In this document: positions 41,646 to 55,124 of the stretch, piece by piece
Layout: each line of letters begins with the position of its first letter
Position numbering within the stretch: the first letter of the stretch is position 1
Source: Membranipora membranacea
Taxonomy: Eukaryota > Bryozoa > Gymnolaemata > Cheilostomatida > Membraniporidae
Direction: 5' to 3'
Assembly (NCBI GenBank): GCA_914767715.1
Contig: OU612067.1
Location: 4,838,001-4,902,000 of the forward strand
Length of the DNA stretch: 64,000 nucleotides
The notes under the pieces: model-generated
Databases searched by the model: none
What the model saw: the letters and a program-made list of their open reading frames with translations, nothing else
Told to the model about the DNA's origin: nothing
Program-made: the position numbers and the translations under genes

Positions 41646-44600
41646 TCATAGTCCAGTGAGTTTGGTTCTGTGTCTAATCTTCATCTTATATCTGATCTTA
41701 CCTCATGATAGGACTAGCGGGAACAAAACTAGGCAAACTTGGGCTCTGATTTCTGCAGTAAAAGTACTATATAAAATTCTCGTGATTTGATCTACTGAGA
41801 TGAGACTTGGTTTATTTCATTCAGTCATCTTCAAAGACGATGGAATTGCACACAATGCGATGGTGTGGCATGTGTGATGAAAAAGTTTTAAAAAAACAAT
41901 TAAAAGTTATTCCTTGTATATAACTCGTGGAATCTATCTTGAGATTTATATGTATACATCAATTTTATTTGTTGATTAAGTCACTTGAGCATATGAAACT
42001 ATTCACAAACAATGTTTTTCATTGTAGGCATTCACACTATATGTTTCTAAACTCATCTCTTCAAGAGGATTGTTACAAGGGAGAGAAATACGCATAATGG
42101 AGAGACATAACCACTCATACGCATAATACCGGTACAAAATGTCAGGTGAATTCTTCACTACTACATATGGCTACCTGTATACTAGAAGAGAAGTAGGACC
42201 AAGAGAAGGGTGCATTCGGGAATGCTCCAGTCTCATTCCTCTACTTACTATATACTGCCAGTACAACCGTCTTATTCCAGTGGTGCCAAAGAATGCTAAT
42301 TACCATGGTGCCAATACTCGTTATGTGTATAATTAACTGCCATATGAATTTTACTTATTGGATTAGCAAGTGATATAGGTAAAGTTTATTAGAACAAATT
42401 AAAGTAAAATCTTGACCCAATTATGAATTTTTCCAAGTATAATATGACCCTGACCCCCTGACCCTAAGCATCAACAAAAGAGTAAATATCACCTCGTGCT
42501 GATAAAATGGCGCTAGGTGGATTGTTGGTGATTGCCGTGATCCATGTCGTTGCCAAAAAATGATAATGATAAGATTTTGTTTGATCAAATTTATCTTTCT
42601 CTCGCGCATATTCTCCACTTTATAGCTTATGCCGCTTTTTTTTTGTGTTGCCCTGTCTCTCTTTTAACTGAAGAAAAAATCCTGTTTTTGCTCTCATGTG
42701 CCAAGCTCCTTGATAATCAACTGACTTTCCTAGCAATCATTAAATTTTGTTCTCACTCCATTCCATAGTAAAAGTAATTATGTGTCAAAGTATTTTGAAA
42801 ATATTTTAAATCCAATTAAACACAATAATAAAATGAAATAATTCTGCAATTACTCAACTGTTGATTGTCTTTATACTCGCCATAGATCCAACATTTGCAG
42901 ACAGATCATCATTATTGGGGGTGCAAGACTTAAATTATCAATGATTGATAGATATACCAATAATAAAACTGTTGTGTAGCTCAAATTTCTGTAAGCTTCT
43001 TGCCCAAATGTATGAACCTCATGATTTTTTGCATCACTAGCCACACTGTCTCATTACAGTTGGCTCTTGACATGGGCTTGTGATCAAATTTTATTGATAT
43101 GATGATTAGGGCTGATTGTTTTTCTAGCCTAGCTACTCATTAATAAATAAAACTATTAGTATGTAAACAAAATTGTCATAACATTGAGGTATATTTACGA
43201 CTATTTTAGGAATAAGTCACATGTACACACGTAATTAAGGAACACTCATTAATAATTCATCAGTCCAAAGTGTTTTAGTTTTGCTGATCAATGCCATGGT
43301 ACAATCACAACATCGCAGTCAGCTTTGACATTGTTTTTATTAGGTCTGTCAAAAGCCTTGGTTGACAAGCTTGAAAAAAATTATCCACAATTGTGTCAAT
43401 TATGAATAAGATGGAGCTGGCAATGACATTTAGATATACCCAGTTTGTCAAAAGATGGTAAATAAGCTATCAATGTTGATATCTGGTTCGTCCATATTTT
43501 CAGTTCCTCTCATGTGTATGACTGAACATGCTTCTGTCCAATATAGACATGAAACATCAATTTAATGCCCTCATTAGATTGAACTCTCTAAACCTCTACA
43601 TTTTGTAAGCAAATCCCATTAGCAATTATCCACGTTTTCAAGGTTGAATATTTATAACCAGAGTGTTCAGGATCAGAATACAGTATTTACTGTACTCTTT
43701 ATGTGTTCAATTATTTAAGCTGAGATAAATAGACTACCCTTGATTTTGACTATGTCTCGCTCAGTTCAGGTTCTTGCCTATATCTCATTGTTTTTGCTAC
43801 TGCAAATGATTATCGTGCTGAGATTTAGAAGCTACACACCACTGAGTTGGCCCGTGTCCATATGAAATAGATGAGCTAATGTACCCGTGTTGGGTCATTT
43901 ATTAATCAACATGACATCTCTCTCATCTCCATTTTAAAGATGGTGTGGCAGCTAGCCTGAGTGCTCGGAGTTCAGTCATTTGCAGGCGAAAATTTGTGGC
44001 ATTAAATTATGTTTGATAATGTAATGCCATAAAAAAACTCCCACTCGCAGCTGTCTTAGCACTTAGACCACATGGCAGCAGGTGTATGACAGAAAAAGGA
44101 AATTAAAAGTTGGATCTTTTGTCATTAGCTAAAAACACAGGATGACATTATACACAGCTGGGATGTCTTTTTTATTTCCTTTAATATGTTTTATTTTTCT
44201 GATCAGAATATCTGTCACATCGGATCAGAATGCAAAAAATCAAATGGGATAAAAACATCAATTTTCATTTTATCCATTTTGAGTAATTCCCTAGAGTAAC
44301 CATAGACTATAGATTATCTCTCGTCTCTGGTGTAACAATATTGCATCGTTTTAATTATATTTTTCATAAGTTTTATGCGGTGACATTTATTTATTTATTA
44401 TTTATTTGTTTATTTCCATGTCCGTGTCCATTGTACAGAATCCATGTCACCATTTTTTTCGCAAACATTCACTATCTTATCTTCAAAATCATCAACATGT
44501 ACATCTTATTTGTTGTTTGTGGTCTTTGAGCGGCATGAATAAAGTTGTTTATATGTATTATTTTTGGTGAGATGTCAGCAGTGCATCACTAATCGCGTGC

Positions 44601-45591
44601 GTGGTAAACACGCAACCAAAAACTTAGCTACCTACGAGACGGCTTACATTATATTTACTGCTCGTCACATCCATCCATATACTGACCCTGTAGTGAAGCG
44701 ATGTTGAGACATTGCGTCAATCTCTCAAGGTTACTATGAGATTTGTAATCAATATACTGGATTGCACTTGTGAGCCAATGAAGATGATTTATATGCATTT
44801 CCTGAAATTCTATGACCAAAACTTCCTCTTAATTGTCCCATATTTTCACTAATTGTTGCTGGAATTCACAAACTTTACGTATTGGGCTTATTGATCCACT
44901 AAGCAGATCATGCAGAGCCTTGCTGATCTGCAAAGCAACATAAAACATCAAATCCTTGCTGTGCAACTCCCATTTACTGCCTGGAGTTTGCCTTACACAC
45001 GTAAAGTCAGAGGTAGGTTTTTTCATCGCTCAACCCGCGCTGAAGATTCTCATACAAAATATTGGAATGCAGTTCTGCTCAAACCAGTCCCTGAAGACTA
45101 AATGAGTGATCGAGCTGTAAATTTAATTAATTATTTGATTGCCAACATCAGAGTTTTATTCAATTTTAATTTGATGTTTTGGATTATGTAATAAAGTTAT
45201 ATAAGGAGTAAAAGTACGCTTAGCAGGAACAAAATATAGAATCAAAATATTTCGGGTTATGACTATTTCAAAGGTCTTCTTGAAAAGGCGTTAGATGATG
45301 TAATTTGTTCTATTGTTGCCATATTTGATGGAAATAATGTCACGTCTTTGACCACATCGGTTGAGCTGTGAATGCCAGATGTATTGATTTGAACAAGTTC
45401 AATATTTGAATAAGTTTTAATTATTAAGAAAGTATTCATTACTGTCTCTGAGTAGCTTTGGACTATAAGACGAAAGTGAAGGCTTCCTGTCATCTGCAAA
45501 TGAGACAATCCGTCAGTTTTTTTAGCATCAAAGACACACAATATTAATATGTTTTGAGGATCGATGATAGTCTGTAATTGAATTTTTGATC
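41646..45591. other. Spacer between CHDH and the DEG/ENaC gene
   Basis: The first part is probably CHDH 3' untranslated sequence, with ATTAAA near 41,901 and AATAAA near 42,826 as candidate signals. The rest is AT-rich with a degenerate tttattta run near 44,388-44,416. Two - strand open segments with acceptors (45,492-45,266 and 44,936-44,829) are noted as a finding. Otherwise I see nothing. Confidence 0.5.
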
Positions 45592-48500
45592 ATGTCAGCG
45601 TTGAAGCAGAACAACTCGGTGCTGCCAACACATTTACCGCAGCAGCCACACACTGGACAGACGGAAAATACTGAGACGAGCGAAGAAATGACTCGCAAAA
45701 CTCTGAGATATGTGTTTGAAAACTTTGCTGAGAATACCACGGCTCACGCACCTCCAAAGGTAAGAAGATACATAGCATTAGTGCTCAAGGCTACTGCTCT
45801 AAAGCCCTAGTACAGGTCGAACCAAGGAGTTACAGCAATTCCTTGGTTGAACGTATCTTCAGCAGTTTGAACGGGATCATTGGAAGTAAAGTAAGCATTA
45901 AAAAATTGAGTTACGTTAAAGTTAACCATTTCAATTCAACCTTCCAGTTCTAATTTCATCATACACACTCTTGATTTTGTCTTTTTGTTTCAGATTGTGA
46001 CCCACAGGCATATATTTACTAAGCTCTTCTGGGGATTCTTATTCCTCTCGGGGATAGGTGCCTTTGTATTCTTCAGTCAAGAGCTAATCCTGTCTTATCT
46101 GGCCTACGAGACTACCACGGATATTGAGGTATGTTCAGCTCATAGTACAAAAGATATTGTACTTTACAATATTTGGCAGTTATATGATGTCTCTTCATGA
46201 TATTTTTGACACCATAGGAATTCCACAAAGAAATTATTTATAGGGTGGTAGAGAAAAGAGAGTAGTAGTGTCAGGAGTTGTCCCTCGCAATTAGTGGCAC
46301 TGATCAGGTAACACAACTTAGAACACTGGGGGCGGAGCAGATAAAATATTTTGCATCATTTAAAAAAAAACGAAACTCACCAGGTATTTGTATATCGAAT
46401 ACTACGGCTTTCTTTGTCAATTTTTTGTCATTTATAACTAGACCTGGTTTTATATCTTTATGATATAATTGAATGCTCTAACCCCCTAAGACTGGAGATG
46501 ATCAAGAGCAAATCGTGTTTGTTACAAATTGGAGCTGATGAAGCGACGCAAACTAGTTAGTTGGTAAATTTACCCAAAATAAAACTGAACTATTTATATA
46601 CTCACACATGCCCTGTTGTGATCCAAGGAAACTAAATCCATCATCTTGATGGATTATTTACAAAACTCAGTTAATTGGTTTTCACGCTTTTGTGGCAGCA
46701 ATTTTAAAATATTAGGGTGTTGAATAGGAGGTATTATTATGCAGTATTATGTTTATGGCAGCACTCACATAATCATGGTTAACACTTTTTTGTATTTGAT
46801 TACAGGTTAGGATAAATATATTGAAATCTTTCACAAAAGTCATATTATTATCACACATGGCAAACTAATAACAAATATTGAGTTACCTCAGACAAAGTTT
46901 GATCCGCCTTGCCTGCGTTGGAAAATCTTTCCCCATGCACTTATCAGCTGCAGAGTTATCAATGGAAGGGGAGGAAACCTGGATCAAAACTTAACAACCC
47001 CCTCCCCTACCCAGTCATTCTTAATAGATGATGAAATTTCCAATTACTAAAATAGGATTGGAATAAGTGATATTTTGATTGTCAGCGGTACTTTTCTTTT
47101 ACAGGTAGAATTCTTTGGGAAAAATTATGATACATCTTAAAATGCTATACAAGTCATTGGGAAATCAGTTATCAAACCCAGATTCAAGTCTTGTCATGAT
47201 AAAAAATGCCTAGCTTTTATGAACACCCCTTCAAAGCTCCTGATGAAACTTTTTCAAACCTTAACAGGGAAAATATATTGTTGTTGATATCAGGCTTTAT
47301 TACTGTGCATTTGACAGTTGAAGTTCAGTGTTCTGGAGTTCCCAGCTGTCACAATATGTAATCAGAATCAGTTCAGAATGGACCGAGCTCCCGAGGACTT
47401 GAGAGAACTAATGGATGAATTTCTCACCTCTAAACGAGCTGATATGTTTGGCGGCAAAGACAGACTGAAGCAGTTTGAACAACGTGAGTATCAGTTCCTC
47501 ACTTTTAGTATTTATCAGATTATTTCTCAACCTCTAACCCACAAAAGCTTTTTTCACCAACAGTTATGTTGCGATAAAGGTGTTCTAATTATGTACAAAA
47601 AACATTCTGAAATAAAATGAATGGTAATACTTTTTCCTCCTTTATCGATTTATATTTCTCCATATATTTAGGTGCATACGGTGCCTGGCCACCACCCCCA
47701 CCCCCACGACCAGGTTAGAGTCGCCAAAAACTAACCGCATGGTGTTATTTATCAACATGCACCTTTTGTCTCAGTCATATTCACGTTATGTTTCAGTCAT
47801 AATACAGCTAAGTGTAAGTCTAAACACTTACACCTAGCTGTGTAATGTTTGACTGTGTGTAAGTGCCATGTAACAATAACTCCGTTATTATCCCTGTCAT
47901 GTCCACACCTGTCACATTTCTAACTATGTATTAGCCTTGCCACGGCCCACTAGTGCTTTGTTTGAAAGAAAAACACAATCGGTTTGGTAACAAGGCCAAC
48001 TATACATTCCTTAGAGAAGGAAAAATACAGAAATGCACATCGGAATGTCCTAGCATCGTGTTTTGGTTTTTATTGTCATATCAAATTTATTATTATCACT
48101 AAGGAGTGTTGCATGATAAGAAAACGGGAACCAAATATGAAGCAAAACTTCTAAAACCAATCTGAGCCGATGAAATGGATGCATTAAAGTTACATGTACA
48201 AATTACAATCTTTGTATTATGTCCTTTTGTTTCATGATAATGCAGTTTATAATCGGTCAATTCTATCAAGGCCATGTTTATGGGAACTAAACTGCCTCCG
48301 TGCATTGGTCGGTTGGTATTTTTGGGTTGCGTTTTGATTTGGATAATGTATCAAAGATTTTGTGTAGGAAAACGAAAACGGCCAAGACGGTTAAAACGGC
48401 TCGCCAGTAGCTCGGGTAACTGTAAAATATATTGTCTTTGCGCTCTCTATCTGTCCAATCAGCCTCTGAAATTTTTTGTCATAGATTGAATATAGTAATT

Positions 48501-51500
48501 TTATGAAGTTGGAACAAAAAATCTTCTAACATGACACGTGGTCGCTATGTGAACTGGATATTTTCTTCCTGAGAAATCAAAATTTGATTTCCTCCTGCCA
48601 TATTTGAGTTTTTTAAACAATTTTGCATCACATAGTCTTATCTATATATAGCATATTAAGTCCAGTATATTATATATAGTATGATGTCCTGACTTAACTT
48701 CCACATCATCTTCTGAACTTCTCTGGACTACCCTCCAATCAGTATTTACTATTGTGTTGCAGTGAGTTAACAAATTGAATTTCCTGGTTCAGGTTGTTAA
48801 CTTTCGTCTCATGAACAAGTTTAGGGTTTAGAACTTCTCTATACAGAAATCCTTCAAGTCTCTTAATTCTGTGCTGACTTTTTATATCATGATAAATTAA
48901 TTAAACACTGCTGACTGCTGAATCTATGCAGGTGGAATGGAATCCGTGTATGACTACGGTTCCTGGGAGTTTACGGGTGAAACTCCCGATGGCAGTATGG
49001 AATACACTGGATATACTGTTGTCGATGCTGGTATAATATCGAATGAATGAGTTTTCTTCGCTTTGTTCAGTTCCGTAGAGTTTCATTATTATGGAATGTT
49101 TATAGTAGAGATGTGTCGCTTCTTCTCAATGTTGCTCGTTATGCTTTCTAGCTTTTCCTTTGTTGATCATCAAAAAGTTTTTTCTGGTTTTGCTTGGAAG
49201 CGATTATTTGATCTATTTTAGTAGATATCCTAATGTTTTAATTATTTTCCATTGGTTGTACTTGTGATAAGCATATCCATTATTTGATATTATCATTGTT
49301 GTCAATGACGGCTAAGTCTAGGAGAGAACTTACTATGATGAACTGTCATTGGCAATGCATAAGCTTTCTAGCACCCAACATCTCAGAGTCTCCGACAAAT
49401 AATTGCAATGATGCTTGAGTGTTTTTTTGGTTTTTTCTATGTACTAGGTCTTATTTGACCACCCTATTTAACGGGCCCCTTAAGCTCAGGTGGCTTCTGT
49501 GGGGTAGTACCCTATACCCTTGCCCACCGTTGCCGGCTACTCTTTTTTCGGAGAGGCAGAGGGGGATCTTTATACTGCATGCAAGCACACAGTAGGCCTC
49601 CTGTATTTATGGTCCTGATCCGAACAAACCTGGCTAGGATGAATGACTTGCCAGTGCCAAATCACAAGTGACGGTCGGGGCCAGGAATCGAACCTGGATC
49701 ATGAGATCACAAGTCCATACCCTTAACCGTCAGACCACTCCTGACTACAGTAGTGATTATATTTTCTGATGTCTGTTTTAGGCAATGATAATTCTGGATA
49801 CACCCCTGCAGCAGCACCTGCAGCTCCAGCAGCTCCAGCAGCACCGGCAACTCCAGCAGCAGCACCTGCACCTGCTCCTACCCCCGCACCTGCGAATGCT
49901 GCACCAGCCGCCTCTTCCACCACTTCTCCTCCAGCTTCAACCCAATCGTCTATCTATAAGTCGACCACCACAGGTAGTACAGTGCCTGAGGTTTCCACTA
50001 CTACAGCAGACTACATGACCTCTGAGGCTGGTACGACAACTACTGCAGGAGCAGCAGCACCTAACCCTCCACCAAACCCTCCACCAGGAGGCAAGAGGAG
50101 GAGAAGAAGGGATACTGCAATGTCATCCACTGATTATAAACTGAGCGACGCTCAAATGGTCATCATTGAAGACATGGTTTGTGCTTTCTGAAAATTAATT
50201 TTTTGGAATCACTATGAAATATACCAATCGGCATGAGATCTGTAACAGGCTAATGCTCAAATTAACTTAGACTTACAGCTTAACATGATTTTGGCTTTAG
50301 CAATGCTTTGGTTTCAGTTCGATAACTCTTACTCCTTCCTGACTGGTTGCCCCTTTTTTGGGATTACTCTAGCGTTATGTTTGTCACTCATCATTTCATT
50401 TCGAGTGATTACATTGTCTAGGTCGAGTTTTACAAGGAGCCAGAGTTTGGAGAAGATTTGGAGAACATGACATGGTTTGATAATGTGGGAGAGACATCAA
50501 CCGAGAAGGAAATCCTCCTCAATCTAACTCAATTCATCGCAAACTATACAGATGAAGAGCTTTCAAGTAAGTCTTGGATCATTTTGTATCATTTGAAACT
50601 GTAAAACGTTCATCAAGAACCTCGAGAATCACCAAACACAATAATAACAGTCGTTGCAATGAAACTGAGATTTACTCTCGATTCGAGCAAAATTTTGTGG
50701 GGTTGATTAACTATGTAACACATCATATAAAAGTATATATATATATCCATACTCCATTTTATGTGGTTGGTATGGATCAGCAAGGTACCAGATTATGCGT
50801 CCTATGTATTCTACTTTTCACCTGATCTTCGACTTACTTTATTTGAAGGTGCCGGACATGACATCCAGGAGATGCTGCAGGAGTGTGTATTTCTGGGTAA
50901 AACATGCGGACCTAGGTCAGTAGGTCTATGATCCATTAACATACATAAAAATGAGTACTAGAAATGCTGCAATGGTGAATGCCACGAAACTTCAGTGAAA
51001 CGGATATCATGTCATATCATACTATTGCCCTTTATTTTCGGGTAGATAATTCTTTTTGGATTTCAGATTGCCCGATTTTTTGCTGATAGCGAAAACAATG
51101 AACCTACAATTCCACTAGACAATCTATCTCATCATGTTTCCAAAAAAGCAGGAAATCATTTGAAATCATTGAATTGGTGCATTTAAATAATTCTGGTCAA
51201 GGTCACTGAATTTAATTTATCTTGTTTGGTATTTGGACCAAGAACCATATTTAAGTTTTTTCAATGCTACCATTGTAGCATTGATTCTTTTTTTCTTTAT
51301 CGAAGTGGTTATCTAAGTTTCCTTTCTTTCAGTGACTTTTACCACTTTTACGACACAAAATATGGAAACTGCTACACCTTCAACAGTGGTATGACAGGAT
51401 ATGTGTCGAGAATCACTAACCCTGGTGCATCATTTGGTAAGTAGAATGAAAGCCACTCTCCTCTTGTTGATAGGACCGATACCCCCACTGCTACTTATTG

Positions 51501-54500
51501 CAATAATGCACAGCAAAACCAGATTAGTTTGACTTGTCATCTGGCGACTTTTTTTGTTAAAAGAAAAAGTGGCCGCATGAAAAGGCTACTGATGACTTGT
51601 GTAAAGAAATGGAGTAATTTTTACTCATACAGTTGTACACTGAACACAGTGAGTTTTCGACCAAAGAACTAAACACATTGGTTCAAAGAGGGCATAACTA
51701 CTAAATAGGGAAAATTGACAGTATGATGATTTAATCCTATGGTTTACCATTCTAATATTTTCAGGTTTATCACTGACTTTATATATAAATCAGGCCCAGT
51801 ATATACCAGTTCTGACACAAGAGGCCGGTATGAGAGTTCTGTTACATAGACAGGGTCAAGTTCCCATCATGGAGGAAGACGGGTTTGATGTTAATCCCGG
51901 AACTAAAAGTGGGATTGCAGTACGATATGTAAGTAAAACCGTAGATTAGAAAATCAAAATTGCCCTCAAACAACCTATTATCTCCAGCATTTTCGAGTTG
52001 AAACCCTGAGCAAAGATATTTAAATTTTGCCTAGGGCTCATTTTAAATGTACTGAGACTTAAAATCAAACTATGATATTATAATGTCACATCAGGTTGAA
52101 GTCGAGAGAAAAGATGGCCACTACAGTAACTGTACGAATGAAGGAGAGAGGACAACTACTGGTAAACATGAATATTACCCTGGAAACTATACTCAAAAGG
52201 TCAGTCAGCTCTCCATTTTGTTCAGAGTCAGACTGACTCTTACCCAAAACAATTCAACTGTTTGTGATTGAGCTTTGAAGCATTTCAACCACAGACACTT
52301 GAAATCCAGCGTGAGGCATTATGCTACATGGCCTGTGCAGTATTGTACGCGTAATCACCTAGGACAGGCCTATCAAAAACTTTTTTGTAGCTGGAACTGA
52401 CTGGCTTCGGATAGGTTAGCATTAGAGATATTTTGCCTACCAATACTGCGACATTGCTGGTGTAGATTTTGTGCTAGAACAAAAACTAAGATGAAGACAT
52501 TCTCAAATATTGAACTTTGCACCTGAACCTGCACCTATCATGCACACTCCAGATTGCAAACTATATTTCTTGAAATGATTCTAGGCCTGCCTCAAGACAT
52601 GCTTACAGAACGGAATAATTGAGGGTTGTGGATGTGCGAACCCACTGTACAGACGGCCTAAAAACTACCCTGTCTGTGGACCATTAGAAAGTAAGTTTCT
52701 ACTTTGATTTTCACCATTACAGTTCTAGGTTTCTTGCAATTAGTATTATCATGTGACTACCATATTCATGCATCAGTTTTCCATTTTTTTGTGTGAATAA
52801 AACTTTCCTCTTTCGTACCTTAATAAGATTCCGTTTATATCCAACTCATTGTTTGAAGATGTGTGTTACGTCAAGTCAGATTTCAACCAATATCTTGACT
52901 AAGTTCGACTTCCTATGGCTAAAAATTGCGAAAAACCCACCAGACTTCCGACTCTTACACTCATTAACCTTTGTGATGGATGTGGTTATTGACAATACCT
53001 TGTTTCTTTACAGATGAATGTGTGGAGCAGGTAGAGCTGGAGCTGTTAGACAGTAACCAATGTAGTGATGAGTGTCCGACACCATGCTGGGAATCACAGT
53101 ATCAATATGTTATCTCCTCCAGCCAATGGCCTAGTAACGGCTACATGGTTCGTAATTTACTATTTATTCATGTCAAATCGCAGTCGCAGGAGGAATAAAA
53201 CATCATCCCACACATACTTGAACTATAGCTAAGTTTTAAGGCAGGCTACCACTCACTTAACTTTCTATAGACTCTCATCTCACATCGCCGAAATTAAGTG
53301 CTAGCTAACATTTAGTCGCCTCAAACTAAACACTAGCTGACATTTACTTCTCTGGTGTTTGTGAGTAATTTAATTGTGTGCAGTCTGTTTGGATCTAACT
53401 GGAGGAAAACTTTGTCAACTCAATCAAGGTTAAACTATTTCCTGTTACAGCCGTATCTGAAGGAATCTCTGGATGAGAGAGGTGATGAATTGAAGAACGT
53501 ACTTAAAGATGGAGCCAGGTATGGATATTAGTCATAACGCAAAATTTAAAGTTGCTATAAATTCTTACATTTAAAGCTTGTCGTTGTTATGCGCTGCTGT
53601 TGCCATTGTCAGTGTGAGTCTGCATTTTTTGCCGTTGTTGGGAATTGGATAAGAAGTAGACTGCTCTATGACTTTATTACACAACATTTTTCGAGATCTT
53701 TCCTGTATTTGTTATTCACTTTGGAATGGAAATTAGAATTTTACCGTTAACTCCTGATTGCTACCCACAATGCGCAAAGGAGATAAACCTGAATAGTTAC
53801 TTTTATGCACTGCATATGATCGCATATTGATACTTACACAGTTCTATCATAACTAAAAACGTACTTGAGTTGTTGATACGTGTGATGTTTTGATTTCAGA
53901 GGAGGATTGAGCGAGCAGTTCCTCAAGCTGAATATATATTACGATAATCTGAACTACTACAAGTACACAGAAAAACCCTCTCTTACTGTGAGTACCAATC
54001 TCCCACTGGCGGTTACTCATTTAGAAAATGGAACTAGTTTGTTCCCTCTTTTATGGAGATTTTATATTGCAAAAGTTGGTTATCGAGGTGCCTTGATACA
54101 CAGCCTTTTATATATCTTTCTTCCACCACGGTGAGAATAACTTGATCTAGGAATGTGTTTAACACTATTATTGTTATCCTGAAACTCGCCAATGTGTCGG
54201 CTCTAAACCCATCCAACCAGAGCAAACATGCTGACTACCTTAAAAGATGAATTGTTGTCAAAGGATAAGTCTCAGTATGACAGGACAGTTATACTAGTTT
54301 CACTCGCAGTGACTGAATTCAAAGACAATGATCTTCCCAAATGGTCGTTGATTCTGAAATTTATATCGGCCTAATTTGTAGCCATGTTATTTCAATTTAA
54401 CAAACATGACAGTTTTGACTAAATCATTTTCTGTCTTCTTTGTGATTGCCTTCTCTTTGACTCAGATAGGACAACTCTTAAACTCTTTGGGAGCATCATA

Positions 54501-55124
54501 ATAATATCAGAGACTATAGATATATATATATATATATATATATATCTATAGTCTCTGATAATATTATCACTATTATGCTGGTTCACCAAAATATACAAAT
54601 CCTCATAACGGAATTGGCCTGAATGGAAATATGAAACCCAAAAGGATGAACACTGAACTCCCTCATCATTCCAACTTCCATTGAACTACAAATTTTTTTG
54701 GCCTCTGGATTTTTAGCCCACCTATACAATGATCTTGCATCCTTTTCTTGAAGTAGAACATGCGGTCAAAATATGATTGGAACTGAGCACCCGACTTATT
54801 TTCATCTTTCTTCAAAAAAATTGTACAAGGATGGATCGAAAGATTATCATTATTTCGCATAGCAGTAGATTATGTTTTTTGTATGTTTCTCAGATTAAGG
54901 ACTTAATCGGAGCTCTTGGTGGACATCTTGGTTTGTGGATTGGTATGTCTCTGCTGTCCTTCTTTGAGATATTTGAGCTCATTGTGGCGGTGTTCAAATG
55001 GTGTGTCCGTAAAGTACAGAGCAACAAAACATCCAGCATGACGGACCTGACAGAGTACAAGATACGTGAAGAAACCCCAGTACACATGTTCAAAGAAAAC
55101 TCGTGGGTAAAAGAAAAAGAGTAA
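45592..55124 (+). CDS. DEG/ENaC-family cation channel with a Pro/Ala-rich extracellular insert
   Basis: Exons: 45,592-45,759, 45,994-46,128, 47,318-47,483, 47,672-47,713, 48,932-49,030, 49,782-50,176, 50,422-50,566, 50,849-50,915, 51,333-51,436, 51,765-51,928, 52,095-52,199, 52,585-52,690, 53,014-53,147, 53,451-53,518, 53,900-53,987, 54,894-55,124; 738 residues. Members form trimeric, usually amiloride-sensitive sodium channels gated by peptides, protons or force. Visible: TM1 near 64-86, FPAVTICNQN after it, a Cys-rich extracellular domain, and TM2 with GGHLGLWIGMSLLSFFEIFEL (selectivity filter G-M-S at 679-681), shown here only as the family match. Oddities: the N-terminal His-Gly gating motif reads His52-Ala53. 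A six-Pro run lies in the exon at 47,672. Residues about 210-300 are Pro/Ala/Thr-rich and are followed by KRRRRR (308-313), a furin-like site. Subfamily is uncertain. Confidence 0.95.
47804..47841. mobile_element. 38-bp inverted repeat with near-identical 5-bp flanks
   Basis: Arms of 16 bases (ACAGCTAAGTGTAAGT and a complement with one mismatch) surround six bases. The flanks are ATAAT and GTAAT. It resembles the short palindromic insertions here in size and layout, but its ends are ACA...TGT and the duplication is imperfect. It lies in a DEG/ENaC intron. Confidence 0.35.
49480..49746 (-). mobile_element. tRNA-derived SINE, type 2
   Basis: On the - strand the head has TGGTCTGACGGTTAAGGG (A-box region) and GGTTCGATTCC (B box, 49,684-49,694). 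The body shares ctgcatgca and tcctgatccgaa with the SINE at 24,527-24,870, but the tRNA-like head is different. It ends 35 bases before the DEG/ENaC exon at 49,782. Confidence 0.7.
51261..51284. mobile_element. 24-bp palindrome with near-identical 5-bp flanks
   Basis: The arms TCAATGCTA and its complement surround CCATTG. The flanks are TTTTT and TTCTT, one mismatch. The ends TCAATG...CATTGA match those of the palindrome at 30,897. This could be an older member of the same class, but low-complexity flanks make the duplication weak evidence. Confidence 0.35.
52303..52345 (+). repeat. Short SINE-related fragment
   Basis: A stretch reading ccagcgtgaggcattatgct resembles ccagcgtgaagcatagcgct inside the SINE at 24,527-24,870. 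It probably represents a truncated copy in the DEG/ENaC intron. The edges are not defined. Confidence 0.35.
54507..54558. mobile_element. 52-bp perfect palindrome with 5-bp target duplication
   Basis: The arms TCAGAGACTATAGA and its complement surround 24 bases of alternating TA. TAATA flanks both sides (54,502-54,506 and 54,559-54,563). The palindrome stops at the duplication. The TA core may have grown by slippage. It lies in the last intron of the DEG/ENaC gene. Confidence 0.6.

Noticed and set aside
45528-45778. Cys-rich - strand open frames opposite the first DEG/ENaC exon
   Set aside because: They are shadows of the coding exon on the + strand.
46636-46656. 21-bp palindrome aatccatcatcttgatggatt
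   Set aside because: Its flanks differ (aacta and attta), so it may be a chance hairpin.
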